A stretch of DNA of 46,185 nucleotides from positions 1 through 46,185 of the forward strand of contig QZLH01000853.1 in assembly GCA_003833135.1 (NCBI GenBank), given 5' to 3'. A model generated the notes under the pieces. It was not told where the DNA came from. It saw nothing but the letters and a program-made list of their open reading frames with translations, and searched no databases. The translations under genes and the position numbers were made by a program. Positions 1 through 10,804 of this stretch are shown in pieces (position 1 is the stretch's first letter; every line of letters begins with the position of its first letter). The DNA is from Oehlia diaphana (taxonomy: Eukaryota; Glomeromycota; Glomeromycetes; Glomerales; Glomeraceae).

Positions 1-2030
1 GTTATACTTGGATACAATGTATGGACATATTTATTGGGGTATTATGTGTTGACTTGTAATGTTTTTTGTTTGAGTTTTACTTGAATAAAGTTCTGTCACT
101 CAGTGACAGTTGCAATAAAAAAACATAAAACAAAAATTTATTTTGTATGTGGGAAACCATAGTAACACAAATGACTAATAAATTCTAAGCCACTAAATCG
201 GTTATATACTATAATAATATCACGTGATCAATATTAACGTAAGATTTTTTGTGACCCCCCACCCCCTAAAATATTACGTAATAAATGTCATCGCCCTAAT
301 TTATCTAAAAAATATCAGTATGTTAAAAACAACATGATCCTATTTGGCTGCATAATAATCAAAAATATCAATAAAATAACTCATGAAATTTTGATATTTT
401 ACAACGAATTTGTGTCGTACTGTAGATCTTAAGATGTTTTGATTTTAAGCCCTGAAATAAATCAGTTAGGGCTGTGTGGGCCGTGGGCTATGGTTATAGG
501 CTGTGTATATGATTTTTTTTGATTCCATATGTATATACATTAAATTGTTAATTTTATAAATAGACTGACTGTTATTAAAGTTCTTTTTTAAATACATGCA
601 TCACTTCTTTAGAAAGATTATTTTCATGGAAATAATTAATTTAAAAAGATGATTAAATAATGATGTTAACATGGTTAAATAGTTCTTTGATAAGTAACTC
701 ACACCTTCAATTATTAGTATTCTAAATGCAAGTATTTAATAGACAAATAAATATAAATAGAGATTAATGAATTTAATAGATCAAACATACATTTTTCTCT
801 ATTAAAGAGGTCAATAACTTACATCCGAATGAGAAAATCATATTCTAATCCTTATGAGTTAATATATTCATTGATTCAGAAATTTCGAATCTAGTACAGA
901 GGCTTGTGTATTGCATCCTCATCCACAAAACTTCAAAAGTATTAGCTGTATGGAAAATAAATTTCCTTCTTTGATTTATAGTTCATATATTATTTAGATT
1001 TTCCAAGGTGTTGGTTACTTATTAGTACATAAATTCGAAGATTATTAACCAGATATACTCTTTCTATTATTATCTTTTATTAAATAATTGTTAGAAACTC
1101 CACCATCAAGAATGAATATCATAAATTTAAATATGTAAAATGGAAATCTATAAAGTATTGTTATACTTAAGAGATCCATACTGATGACTTTGCAAAATAA
1201 ATAAAAATCTTCTATATAATAGAGGAATGCTGTGCCCTATAGAATATAAATAAAGACTTTTAATCAAGCAAAAAAGTCCATATCATATCTACAACATGTT
1301 AATAATTCCCAAGATTGAATAGTAAGTTACAATCTTTACAAAAAAGTTAGTATATATGCTGAAGGTACCTCACAGATACTTCTTAAAGAATAAATTAATG
1401 TTGCAGCACAAAATATTGGAGGGATCACCATTCATTCTAATTTTAAGAATAATCTCAACACAAACATGTTTATATATTTTAATAATAAAAATACAATTAT
1501 AAAATGGATAGATATCAGAAAAAAGTTTTTTGAAATTTTTATTTTTTGCCTATTCTATATACCTTATAAGCAAAAATATTTTTTTTTGCGAGATAAAACA
1601 ATAAATATAGCTTTAGATAAAGATAAGAGTCTTTGCAAAGAGTTATTAACATAAGTTTTCAATACCATTAAATTTGGCATATTATTAAAGTATTATTCTA
1701 AAATGAATTAATCTAAAAAAGTTTAATTTCACCAACAAGAAATTAACATGATTTTTAATCTTATTTAAATTTGTTATTAGTAGAATTCCAAAGATTGCAA
1801 TTGGAAATGGAGAGTTTTTCCAACTTAACTGCTGACCAATAGAAGACATTTATTATTTCTAATTTATTTTACAAATATATTAGATAACATTAATTGATAG
1901 AAGAATTTTTGATTATATTTTTTTATGATTTAATACTTATCAGTTACTATCAATGATCAATTGATTCATATCATTAAAAGCACTGTTATGACCACATTTT
2001 ATTTCTACTGTCACGGGAAATTTTAAACAC
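1..2030. other. AT-rich non-coding stretch
   Basis: No gene is recognised on either strand. The only ORF above 60 codons (1466-1654, plus) is Lys/Phe/Ile-rich and reads like translated AT-rich DNA. A small perfect hairpin (CTGTCAC TCA GTGACAG) lies near 92-108; nothing nearby gives it a role. Confidence 0.6.
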
Positions 2031-2150
2031 AGGATTTTTTTATTTTATTTTATTTTATATATATATTTATTTATAGTTTATTTTATTTATAGTTTATTTT
2101 ATTATATAGTTTATTTATACAATTTATATATATATAGTTTATAGAAAATG
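2031..2150. repeat. AT microsatellite (TTTTA / TTTATAGT / TA)
   Basis: Simple-sequence tract of TTTTA, TATA and TTTATAG units with no coding potential. It lies just upstream of the fold-back element at 2208. Confidence 0.75.
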
Positions 2151-2207
2151 TAGCATATGGCTTGGTGGGAATCAATTAAGGCTGTGATGGGTGATTCGTA
2201 CAATGGA

Positions 2208-2763
2208 TTAAACATGGGTATCGAAACTCTTAAGAGCATTTCCGAATGTTTCAGGTTTTGATATATACAAATCAAAACTAAACCCGTAACCTAAACTTCT
2301 ACCAAAACTCGAAATAACTTCTGATATTCCGAAACCTATCCCGATATCCCGAAACTAGCATCACCCAATTAAATTGCTTAAACAACTTGCCATACGTCAT
2401 ATTGACAAATCACGTGCTCAATAATCATCAATCTGAATTGACTAAAATCAAGAAATTCATAATACTCGACGTTATGTGAGGATTGAGGAATATAATGGAG
2501 TGAACAAATTCTACCCTAATAATTATATAGTTAATTTGGATTTAAGTTAGGAATAATTTAATAGTGAACAAACTATTAGAAATTGAACTTGATCCCTTTA
2601 TTTAAAATTTACTGTAAGGAAAACTAATAATAATTTCGGGCATATTTCGGTTTCGGGTCGGGACTCGGGAATCGGAAAAATATATGCATTTCCGAAACTC
2701 TATTTCGTATATACCGAAACCGACAGAGTTTCGGGAAGTTTCGGTTTCGTTACCCATGTTTAA
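2208..2763. mobile_element. Non-autonomous fold-back element with TTAAACATGGGTA ends
   Basis: The 13-bp terminal inverted repeats TTAAACATGGGTA (2208-2220) and TACCCATGTTTAA (2751-2763) are perfect complements. Internal halves are also partly complementary, built from CGAAACT / AGTTTCG-type words near both ends (2221-2350 and 2640-2740). There is no ORF. The outer TTAA could be either part of the repeat or a piggyBac-type TTAA target duplication; the sequence cannot decide. The 556-bp size fits a MITE. Confidence 0.7.
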
Positions 2764-3323
2764 CTCGTGTCAACATAATTCCTCTGATAAATTCTTGAAT
2801 CGATAACAATTACTAAGAAAATTTACAAAGTACAAAAATTCAAAAATATAAGATAAATTTAGAAAAAAATAATAGTAAGCCTTATAGTCTAAAGCTTAAG
2901 ATGGTTATTGAAGAAAAACAGTTAATGTGAACGTTAGTTTTAAGAATCCTGGTTCCTTTTCTTCCTTTATGACTAATTTCTTAATAAAATTGTCCTATCT
3001 TTGATTTGACGTTTTAAGTAAACTTGCAGAACAGACAAAAATACACTTTTTATATACTTTTTTTTTAAAAAAAAAGAACCTTTTTTATACAATTTGTTGT
3101 TCAAATCACGTGATACTCGTATGAACACCCATGTAAATTAAGAAATTAATATAAAATTTGGCCAAAATTATAATTCATTAGATAGGGATTATAAAATTCT
3201 TTTTAATTTAAGCGGTCAAATCTGGTATTAATTTATCGCTTATCCTCACTGAAAAATAATGCAATTTGTTATCACGTTATTAACACATTACAACTATAAA
3301 TTGAGATTAATTTAATTCTTTTG
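2764..3323. other. Intergenic, downstream of carboxypeptidase 1
   Basis: AT-rich, no gene seen. It contains a T8/A8 tract near 3060-3075 and the 3' flank of the minus-strand gene that ends at 3324. Confidence 0.5.
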
Positions 3324-5484
3324 TTATATTCTCCTCTTGATCATTCTTCTCTTTCTTTTAGCTTTTAATTCTAAAGTTGTCAATTCTTCATTATTAATCC
3401 ATTTAGTAAACATTTCTAAAGAACTTACGGGTTGATAAGCAGGAACCTCATGACCTGCTTCGTATATTCTTATAAATGTTAATTTATCAAATGATTTAAT
3501 TTCTCCAGCAGGTTTATTACCAACTATCCATTTTTTTATTGGAGCATTATTGAAATCTGATTGAAAGGTCCATATCAATGACTTTGCTAATTCTGTTCCA
3601 CTGAACCTAAAAGAAAGGGTAAAGTTAATAAAAACTGATACTTTAGATATAAAATAATGGATATTTTATTTACTGTACTTGCCAATTACATATATAATCT
3701 GCATCTCCATAATATAATAATACAGGAAATCCCCTGTAGAGAAGATATTCGACATCATTCTTATGGCTTTGCACCCTAATAAAAATTATCAAAAAATAAA
3801 GCATGAAGTATTCGTTATTTAATTAAAAGAAAATATAATATTGTATACATTTTTTTAAAAAGAAAGAAAAGTGGCGGTTACACCCGTTAATTTACTTACA
3901 AATCTCCTTGAAGGATAAAACTAAGATGAATATCATCTATACAATCAGTGTAATTTTTAAATACTCCAATAGCTGTTCTTATTTCAGGTCTAGCCAAATA
4001 TAACTTATAATAATTTGGCGGAAAAGTATCTATTGTAGTATTGGGAGTCCTAATATCATATGCATTTAATCCGGTATTAACAAAATGAGAACTAAAATCA
4101 CCAACTTCACAAAGTTGTACTGCTAATATGCAATCAGTTAAATTTCCCGTTTTATAACAATTGTCGACTGATGAAGAAAAACATTGTAGTTTACATTTTT
4201 TAGGAAATTGTTAGAATAATTAGTTATAAAATTATTAGATGAAATTTATGAAGCTCACCTGATTGTTCACATTTAACCAAATCTGATCGCATCGCTATAA
4301 GTTCACTTGAATTTAGTTTAGGGCCATCTAGTAAATAAATGTTAGATAAAAGCATATCAATATAAGTAAATTACGTAATTAATTGTAATAAATTTCTACC
4401 CAACCTACATGTGTTAAATTCTAAAAAATCTGGATATGATTTACTACGTGGAAAGTATTGTTTAGTTAACATATATATTTGTGTGTACGTAAAATATAAG
4501 AATAAATTTTAAAGAATATTCACTATACTATTTTAGGATCAATCCAACCATTTCCAATTCCAACAGATTTAAGATTAATTGGTATTGCTTTCAAATTATT
4601 AGACTTAATTAAAATATTATTTTCATCTATCAATTTCGCAATAGAAGGTACTAATAATGTGTGATACGATTACTACAAAGTATAAATATAGATTGCGATG
4701 AAGAAATGATTTAAAACTTACTGTAATGTCCTGCATAAGATTCACCAAAAATATGGAAATCCATTTTAGAATATTCTGGAAATTTTTCAAAGAATTTTTG
4801 TAGAAAAGCGTATAAATTTAGAGAGGATTGTTCTGTTGTTGATATGTTTATATCTCCAAATGAAAATCCTGTACCAACAGGCTGATTTAAGAATGAATTA
4901 ACATAATGTTTACGGTAATATTCTTTTTAAACCAGATACTGTATATAATATCTACCTGATCAATAAATAATAAATTGGAAACTTGGTTCCAACTTTCAGG
5001 AAATATTTCTACATCTGACCCTCCTACTAAAGATCTACAAGGACCCATTGCTTGAAATAATCCTATCATTGAAGAACATCCCGGACCTCCATTTAACCAC
5101 AACGTTAATGGAGAAGTTTGAGGTTTATTTCTTGATTCAAAAAACCAAAAAAATAAGTTTGTAAATTGATCGACTTTTATATAGCCGGAATACTACAAAG
5201 GCAAAGAATTTTAAGTTAACTTTTGATATGTGGAAAATTCTCTCTTCTTTACCTGTTTAACGTTTGGATCGCATAATTTGCTTGATACAATATTATAAAT
5301 AGGGTCTATTGTAAAAAAAGTTAATCATGCATATAGTTAAATCCATGTAATTTACGTGGCGATTCACTTGCGAAACTAAACCTTTTACTACTCTCGCATC
5401 AACGGTTCCAATTGTTAACATATGCCATGTTATTAAGGTAACGAAAATGATGAATGAGCCGGATGGTTTAGTTATAAAATTCAT
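3324..5484 (-). CDS. Serine carboxypeptidase, S10 family, copy 1
   Basis: Secreted or vacuolar exopeptidase expected to remove C-terminal residues from peptides. Ten exons (5382-5484, 5253-5305, 4956-5192, 4722-4881, 4524-4650, 4409-4443, 4259-4327, 3900-4167, 3683-3775, 3324-3606) give 475 aa in one frame. A hydrophobic signal sequence spans about residues 8-25. The S10 hallmarks are all visible: substrate-binding NGGPGCSS in exon 3, GESYAGHY with catalytic Ser179, the GDADYICNW motif (374-382) holding the catalytic Asp, and AGHEVP with His434. Length fits the family. Intron 9 needs a GC donor (GCAAGT) where copy 2 has GT. The C-terminus has a basic tail of about 15 residues that copy 2 lacks. 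The start is the Met directly before the signal sequence; two earlier in-frame Mets (5556, 5541) lie outside it. The neighbouring paralogue at 6244-8348 shows this is a tandem duplication. Confidence 0.93.
3607..3682 (-). other. GC-AG intron in carboxypeptidase copy 1
   Basis: The only nearby GT donor (GTACAG after TGGCAA) puts the His-containing last exon out of frame. A GCAAGT donor four bases earlier keeps TG|G (Trp) and continues into FSGTELA, exactly as in copy 2, where the donor is GTAAAT. The acceptor is TTTTAG. GCAAGT matches the usual consensus of GC-AG introns. Confidence 0.8.
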
Positions 5485-6243
5485 CCTTTTTTTGAAAAAA
5501 TTCTTAGTCGAAATATATGAGATGGAGTGCCTTAACGTCATAAGAATAAGGTACAATTTTTTATGGGTAGGATATTCATTCTTTATATAATTTTTAATTC
5601 GGAATCTCTTTCGATTGATTGTTCCTTATTAGCAAATATAACAATACCATTTAAAAGTAATTAAAATAATTATAATTAGCTATCACGTGTTTTATAGTTT
5701 TTGCAAGTATAAATAAATATGTAATGTGACAAGCAACAAAAACAACAAAAATGCAATTATCTAATAATAAATCTTTAAATCAGACTTTTTATTTTAGCTC
5801 TTAATTTAATTTTGTTTATAGAAACAAAACCATAATATTTTTATGTCAATGAAAAAAGGTTAATGCCCCTGATTTCCTGATGTACACATACTTCCGAACT
5901 CCGAATAGCCGAAACAAACAAATAAAAAAAAAGGCAGCTTTTACCATATATGGGGGGTTTTTTTTTTTTATTTACTTGCACGGAGTATTCAATAGGGAGG
6001 ATGAATGATTTGCACATGACAACGATCTCTAATTTCCCCCATATTTTCCTTTATTGCCGGAAGGGTCTATGGGATACTGGATATACTGTATAAAAACTAT
6101 TTCGGCTTGCTTAGATTTGTAACAGATTATTGAAAATATTACCAAATTTATTACAGAGGTGCGTTAATATCACGCGATTAATGAATTTTAATTAAAGGAT
6201 AATGACGAAAATCAAATAATTAAGAATATTATGAATAATTTAA
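5485..6243. other. Intergenic between the two carboxypeptidases
   Basis: Should hold the promoter of copy 1 (minus strand) and the 3' end of copy 2. A CACGTG palindrome-like site (TATCACGTG) lies at 5680-5689 and poly-T tracts at 5957-5970. No gene is seen; the short GGAAGT/CCGAA words at 5890-5915 resemble debris of the fold-back element family. Confidence 0.45.
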
Positions 6244-8348
6244 TTATATGACTGTTAAAGCTTCATTATAGATCCATTTGGTAAACATTTCTAAGGAATT
6301 TACAGGCTGATAAAAAGGCATTTCATGACCTGCATTATAAATTCTAATAAATGTTAATTTATTAAAAGAAATAATTTCTCCTGCGGATTTATCGCCAACT
6401 ATCCATTTTTTTATTGGAGTATTATTAAAATCTGATTGGTGGGACCATATTAATGCCTTTGCTAATTCTATTCCACTGAACCTAAAAGAAAAAAAAACAT
6501 ATTTATTTAATAAAAAACGTTCAAATAGGAAAAAAATGGATAATGTTGATTGTATTTACCAGTTACAAATGTAATCAGCATCGCCGTAATATAATAATAC
6601 AGGAAAGCCTCTGTTAAGAAGATATTCAACATCTGCCTTATAACTATATGACCTGGTAAAGATAAAATAGATAATTATGAATATATTTCTTTTCAAAAAA
6701 AAAATTATATATAAAATGTTTACTTACTTATCACCATTAGTGTAAAAAAGGGCATTAGTATCCATCGAGCAATTAACATAATTTTTTTGCGCACCGATTG
6801 CTTTCATTACTTCAGGTTTAGCCAAATAAAGCATATAATCACTTGGCGGGTAAGTATTTTTTGTCGTTATAGAAGTTCTGATATCATAAGGATTTAATCC
6901 AGTTTTTATAAAGTAAGGATCAGACGCCGAGATGCAAAAATTTTCCGCTGATATGCAATCTTTCACAATTCCTGTTGTATAACATTTGTCGACTGGCGAG
7001 AAAAATAAAGGCGAGAAATAAAATGAGAAGTTATTAGGGTTGCAGAATTGTTAGCAGGAATTCTCGAAAGGATTTAAAGACTTACGTAATTGTTCGCATT
7101 TAGGTAATAATGATCTCATTTCCGCTAGATCACTTGAATTTAATAAGGGACCGTCTAATAAAAAGTTATTACACGGCAACGTAAATTAAGTTCTATAATG
7201 ATTTCTCAAAAAATATTGATAAAGGTTTCTAAACTTACATGAATTAAATTCTAAAAAATCCGGAAAAGATTTACTAAATATTAAATGATATCAGATATGC
7301 ATGTAATAAACATAAATGAGTAAATATATAAAAACAAAAAAAAATATTTACTATAAAATTTTAGAATCGACCCAACCATTTCCAATTCCAACAGATTGAA
7401 GATTAATTGGGATCGCTTTTAAATTATTAGAATTAATTAAAATATTATTTTCGTCAATCAATTTTGCAATAGAGGGTACTAATAATATATGTGTGACGCA
7501 GTAAAAAAATGATTTTATTATAAAAGTACGAATAGAGATTGATAAAAAAATGTTGAAATAATCAAATATCTTACTGTAGTGTCCTGCATAAGATTCACCG
7601 AAAATATGAAAATTCATTTTAGAATATTCCGGAAATTTTTCAAAGAATTTTTGTAAAAATATGTACAAATTCTTAGAAGATTGTTCCGTTGTTCCTACGG
7701 TTCTATCTCCAAATGAAAAACCTGTATCAACAGGCTGTAATAAAAAGAATGAGCTAGTGTAAATAATTAATACAAATATGAGAAGAAAAAATATTTTTTT
7801 TTACCTGGTCAATAAATAACATATTAGAAACTTGATTCCAACTTTCAGGAAATACTTCTACATCTGACCCTCCTACTAAAGATCGACAAGGACCCATTTC
7901 TTGAAATAATCCTATCATTGAAGAACATCCCGGACCCCCATTTAACCATAATGTCAATGGAGAAGTTTGAGGGTTATTTCGCGACTCAAAAAACCAAAAA
8001 AATAAGTTTGTAAATTGATCGACTTTTATATAGCCGGAATACTAGCGAGACGTAGGAGAATAGTTAATATGCAATGTATATATATGTTTGAAAAAAAAGA
8101 ATTCTTTTTTCGCTTCTTTACTACCTGCTTCACGTTTGGATCGCATAAATTGCTTGATACAATATTATAGGTAGGGTCTAGTAGACAAAAAGGTTTTTAT
8201 TCACTAAAATTTGAAATTAACGTGCTAAATAGTCTCTAATCATACCTATAACTGCTGCGCCAACGATTTCAATGGTTAGCATTTGACATATTATTAAGGT
8301 AACGAAAATGATTAATGAATAGGAAAATTTGACGGATGATTTAATCAT
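6244..8348 (-). CDS. Serine carboxypeptidase, S10 family, copy 2
   Basis: Tandem paralogue of the gene at 3324-5484. Ten exons (8246-8348, 8125-8177, 7805-8041, 7575-7734, 7352-7478, 7239-7273, 7086-7154, 6728-6992, 6560-6652, 6244-6481) give 459 aa with no break. Exon lengths are identical to copy 1 in eight of ten cases; only exon 8 (one codon shorter) and the last exon differ. A signal sequence follows Met1 (hydrophobic core about residues 10-28). [16 protein letters not shown] (Ser179), GDADYICNW (373-381) and AGHEMP (His433) are all kept, so it should be active. All introns are GT-AG. The sequence diverges most in exons 7 and 8, the region after the catalytic Ser that helps set specificity in this family, so the two copies may differ in substrate; that is inference. 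Confidence 0.93.
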
Positions 8349-8599
8349 TTTTATCTAACGCATAAAAATTTTTTCTTTGACTAACGCAAACAGGTTGTTA
8401 ATTTATACACCTTTGATGTAGTTAATACAATATGTATTACCATTTTTGTCACAAACATTGTAAGTTTATTTAAAACTCCGGACATGTTCCGATTTTCCGA
8501 TTTCCGGTCATACTAATGGGATTTTACTATATAAATTGAACAATATGTGATGCAAGCCATGCAGCTTATTGAAATAATCCTTTTTTGATTGTAAAATCA

Positions 8600-8780
8600 T
8601 TCGCCGGAAATTGTAAATGAGAATTGATATCGAAATTATTAAAAATTAACTTCACTGGCCTAAAAGAAAGGATAAAGTTAGTCAATAAAACAGATATACT
8701 AGCATAAAATAAATGAGAATTTTATTCGTTTACCAGATACAAATATAACCAGTATCACCGTAATATAATGAGTCAGGCGT
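8600..8780 (-). pseudogene. Remnant of a third S10 carboxypeptidase copy
   Basis: Read on the minus strand, 8734-8778 encodes SLYYGDTGYICIW before a GT donor, matching [13 protein letters not shown] of the two intact genes. The following intron (8660-8733) and its TTTTAG acceptor align base for base in many places with intron 9 of copy 1. In the remnant GDAD has become GDTG, removing the second Asp, and the last exon is unreadable beyond about 8600. No other exons were found upstream. It shows that at least three copies stood in this array. Confidence 0.8.
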
Positions 8781-9030
8781 AGTTTTTATGCTTTTTAAAA
8801 TAATTTATTTGCGTTAACCCCTGAATCACAAAATGAATATATAGAAAGAATTCATTCAGTACGTCACACTATACAATAAATATATACAAGATCATGTCAA
8901 GAAAACGTATGATAAAACATTTTTAAATTAAATTAAATTCTATAATTTTATAATTTTATTGTTAGAATCATATATTATATTTTATCCTTAATGGGGTAAT
9001 AGCTATATCGGTCACAGGACCGAATGATTG
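8781..9030. other. Intergenic, no gene seen
   Basis: AT-rich sequence between the carboxypeptidase remnant and a perfect hairpin; no coding potential or repeat recognised. Confidence 0.4.
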
Positions 9031-9063
9031 GGTGAAAATGGCCACTACGTGGCCATTTTCACC
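9031..9063. repeat. Perfect 14-bp hairpin (GGTGAAAATGGCCA arms)
   Basis: GGTGAAAATGGCCA (9031-9044), loop CTACG, then TGGCCATTTTCACC (9050-9063). With one bulged G the stem extends into ATTG/CAAT. It lies 45 bp past the stop of the coiled-coil ORF, so it could shape that transcript's 3' end on the minus strand, or be the tip of a fold-back element. Confidence 0.75.
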
Positions 9064-9107
9064 AATCAATGAAGGTCCCTCTGCCTGATCTCATCACCAA
9101 TCCTTTC

Positions 9108-9332
9108 TTATGCACCGAGTCTAATCCTCTTCACAAATTGAAGGCTTGCTTCATTGAGCTGATTTATAACAGAACTAGGTACATAGGGAGAAATGTCCTG
9201 AATTTGTTCACTTTGTTGCTTAATTTCCTCAATGTCATCCCTTAGTTTCACTACCTCAGCTTTAAGTTCGGCAATCTTAGCCACAAGTCTAGCATTTTCT
9301 TCCCTAAACGAGCTAATCTCCTCAAACTGCAT
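9108..9332 (-). CDS. Small coiled-coil protein, probably a fragment
   Basis: A 74-aa ORF starting at the Met at 9332. Residues about 4-45 form a heptad-patterned coiled coil (EENARLVAKIAELKAEVVKL), then PYVPSS and a short tail ending KRIRLGA. No catalytic motif. Proteins with this kind of ENARL/AKIAELKAEV repeat are, from memory, numerous in Rhizophagus, often inside repeated DNA, so this is likely one truncated member. No intron or partner exon was found. Function unknown; it may not be expressed. Confidence 0.5.
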   Translation of the reverse strand: MQFEEISSFREENARLVAKIAELKAEVVKLRDDIEEIKQQSEQIQDISPYVPSSVINQLNEASLQFVKRIRLGA

Positions 9333-10030
9333 ACTCAATAATAATTTTTATGCATTGTATATAAGTATTCATTAAAACATAAAATCCTGTTTAGCGTGCG
9401 TAATTCTCAATAATTAAAAAAATTGTCATACAAGAATAATGTTTATATCAAAAATTTTATACTATATTGATAGCACCAATTTAAGGTATTACTTAAATTA
9501 CGATTTTGTTTAAACTTTTTCTGCAATTTTAAATTCATTATTTTGAACCTAAAAAAGAAAATAAATAGAGTAAATAATATATTAAACATATTAAACATGA
9601 ATAAAAAATAATATTAATCATTATGTCTAAAAGATTTTATTAGTAACTTTAAACAATTTATTTACTGTAAGTAACAAAACTATCTGAAAATTGCCAAAGT
9701 CGAAACACATGAGCTACGATCAAAATGGTGTCACAGAGGCCAAAATTACGTTTCTTTGACCCTCCTCGTATTACTGACCTGGTAAAAGTAAACAAGAAAG
9801 AAATATTTTATTTTTTATCATATTTATATTTAATAAAAACAGCGTTCTACAGTTCTACAATATTGATAAAATCAAAATAATTTTATTTTAATTACAAAAT
9901 ATATACAAAAGATAGCCAATAAATAGATTACATTTAAGAGAAGTACATTAATTAGGTAATAAATACTAAACTACAACCGCATAAAACTAAATATAAAATA
10001 AAAAAAAAACAAATTATTTGTCATACAAAA
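9333..10030. other. Intergenic; one orphan exon-like stretch
   Basis: Mostly AT-rich. At 9725-9781 (plus) an ATG opens MVSQRPKLRFFDPPRITDL and ends exactly at a GTAAAAGT donor-like site, in clearly higher GC than its surroundings. No continuing exon was found, so it may be a lost first exon or chance. Otherwise nothing seen. Confidence 0.35.
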
Positions 10031-10190
10031 ATATCACGAAAAAATCACGTGACTGTTTTTTGTCACATGCGTCACCCCCTTTGTTTTTGTTTTCATAAGT
10101 ATCGGACGGAATTTTTTCGAGGTGTGAAATCCTATTTGTCACTCATTATTTGTCACATAGTTAATTTCTTAATTTCTTAATGCCGGCCGT
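10031..10190. repeat. Dispersed GTCAC-rich repeat, copy A
   Basis: TATTTGTCACTCATTATTTG at 10133-10152 followed by ATGCCGGCC (10180-10188) recurs at 32029-32093 (ATTTGTCACACATTATTTG ... ATGCCGGCC). The upstream words ATCACGAAAAAATCAC and TTTTTGTCACATG recur at about 26775-26815. This is a dispersed, degenerate transposon-like repeat. A 67-codon minus ORF through it (10169-10372) has no recognisable content. Confidence 0.65.
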
Positions 10191-10804
10191 TTCGTGACAT
10201 TTTTGTTTTTGTAGGGTACGCTGGGGTAATCATGCGGAGCAATACCTGATACATTGTTCTTGACCCTTGATGACGCGTTGTTATTTTTCTTGGTACGCTG
10301 GGTAATCGCTCGAGTCAGCTCACGAGCCAGGTATATTGAGCCGAGCCGAGCTGCTGATAAAATTTCTATCATGGTACAGTATCGGCTAATTTATTCAATA
10401 TTTTTTTATTAACTCAAATTTGTACCCTCCCAATGCATAATTCATTTTAGAATGACTACTTGTTTTTAATTTTCTATTTTATCAATGTAAATTTTCATAC
10501 AAAAACTAAAATTTATGTATTATAAATTTTGTCAATATTAATAATAAAATTTTATTTATTTTATTAACTATTCAACATTAACATTTTAAATGAATCGGCT
10601 GTTAAAATAAATAAAGAAGTATCAGTTTTAATATGCAACCAGTAATCATTACTCACAGTGAAGTTATCTGATGTAATACAAATAATTCAACTATTACTAA
10701 TATATTTAATAACATTGCAAATTGTTTTTTTTTTGCTCTTGAAAACTCTTTTTTATTTGATTTGATTGATTTCTCTTTATTAATTTCTCTTTATTAATAA
10801 GAAA
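10191..10804. other. 5' flank of the EF2 pseudogene
   Basis: Contains a GC-richer patch of GAGCC/CGAGC words (10305-10355), then AT-rich DNA. No gene seen. The original EF2 promoter would have been here, but no TATA element is obvious. Confidence 0.4.

Noticed and set aside
1466..1654. 62-codon plus-strand ORF
   Set aside because: Composition (Lys, Phe, Ile, Tyr) is what AT-rich non-coding DNA gives by chance.
10169..10372. 67-codon minus-strand ORF
   Set aside because: It lies in a dispersed repeat, with no domain and no splice partners.
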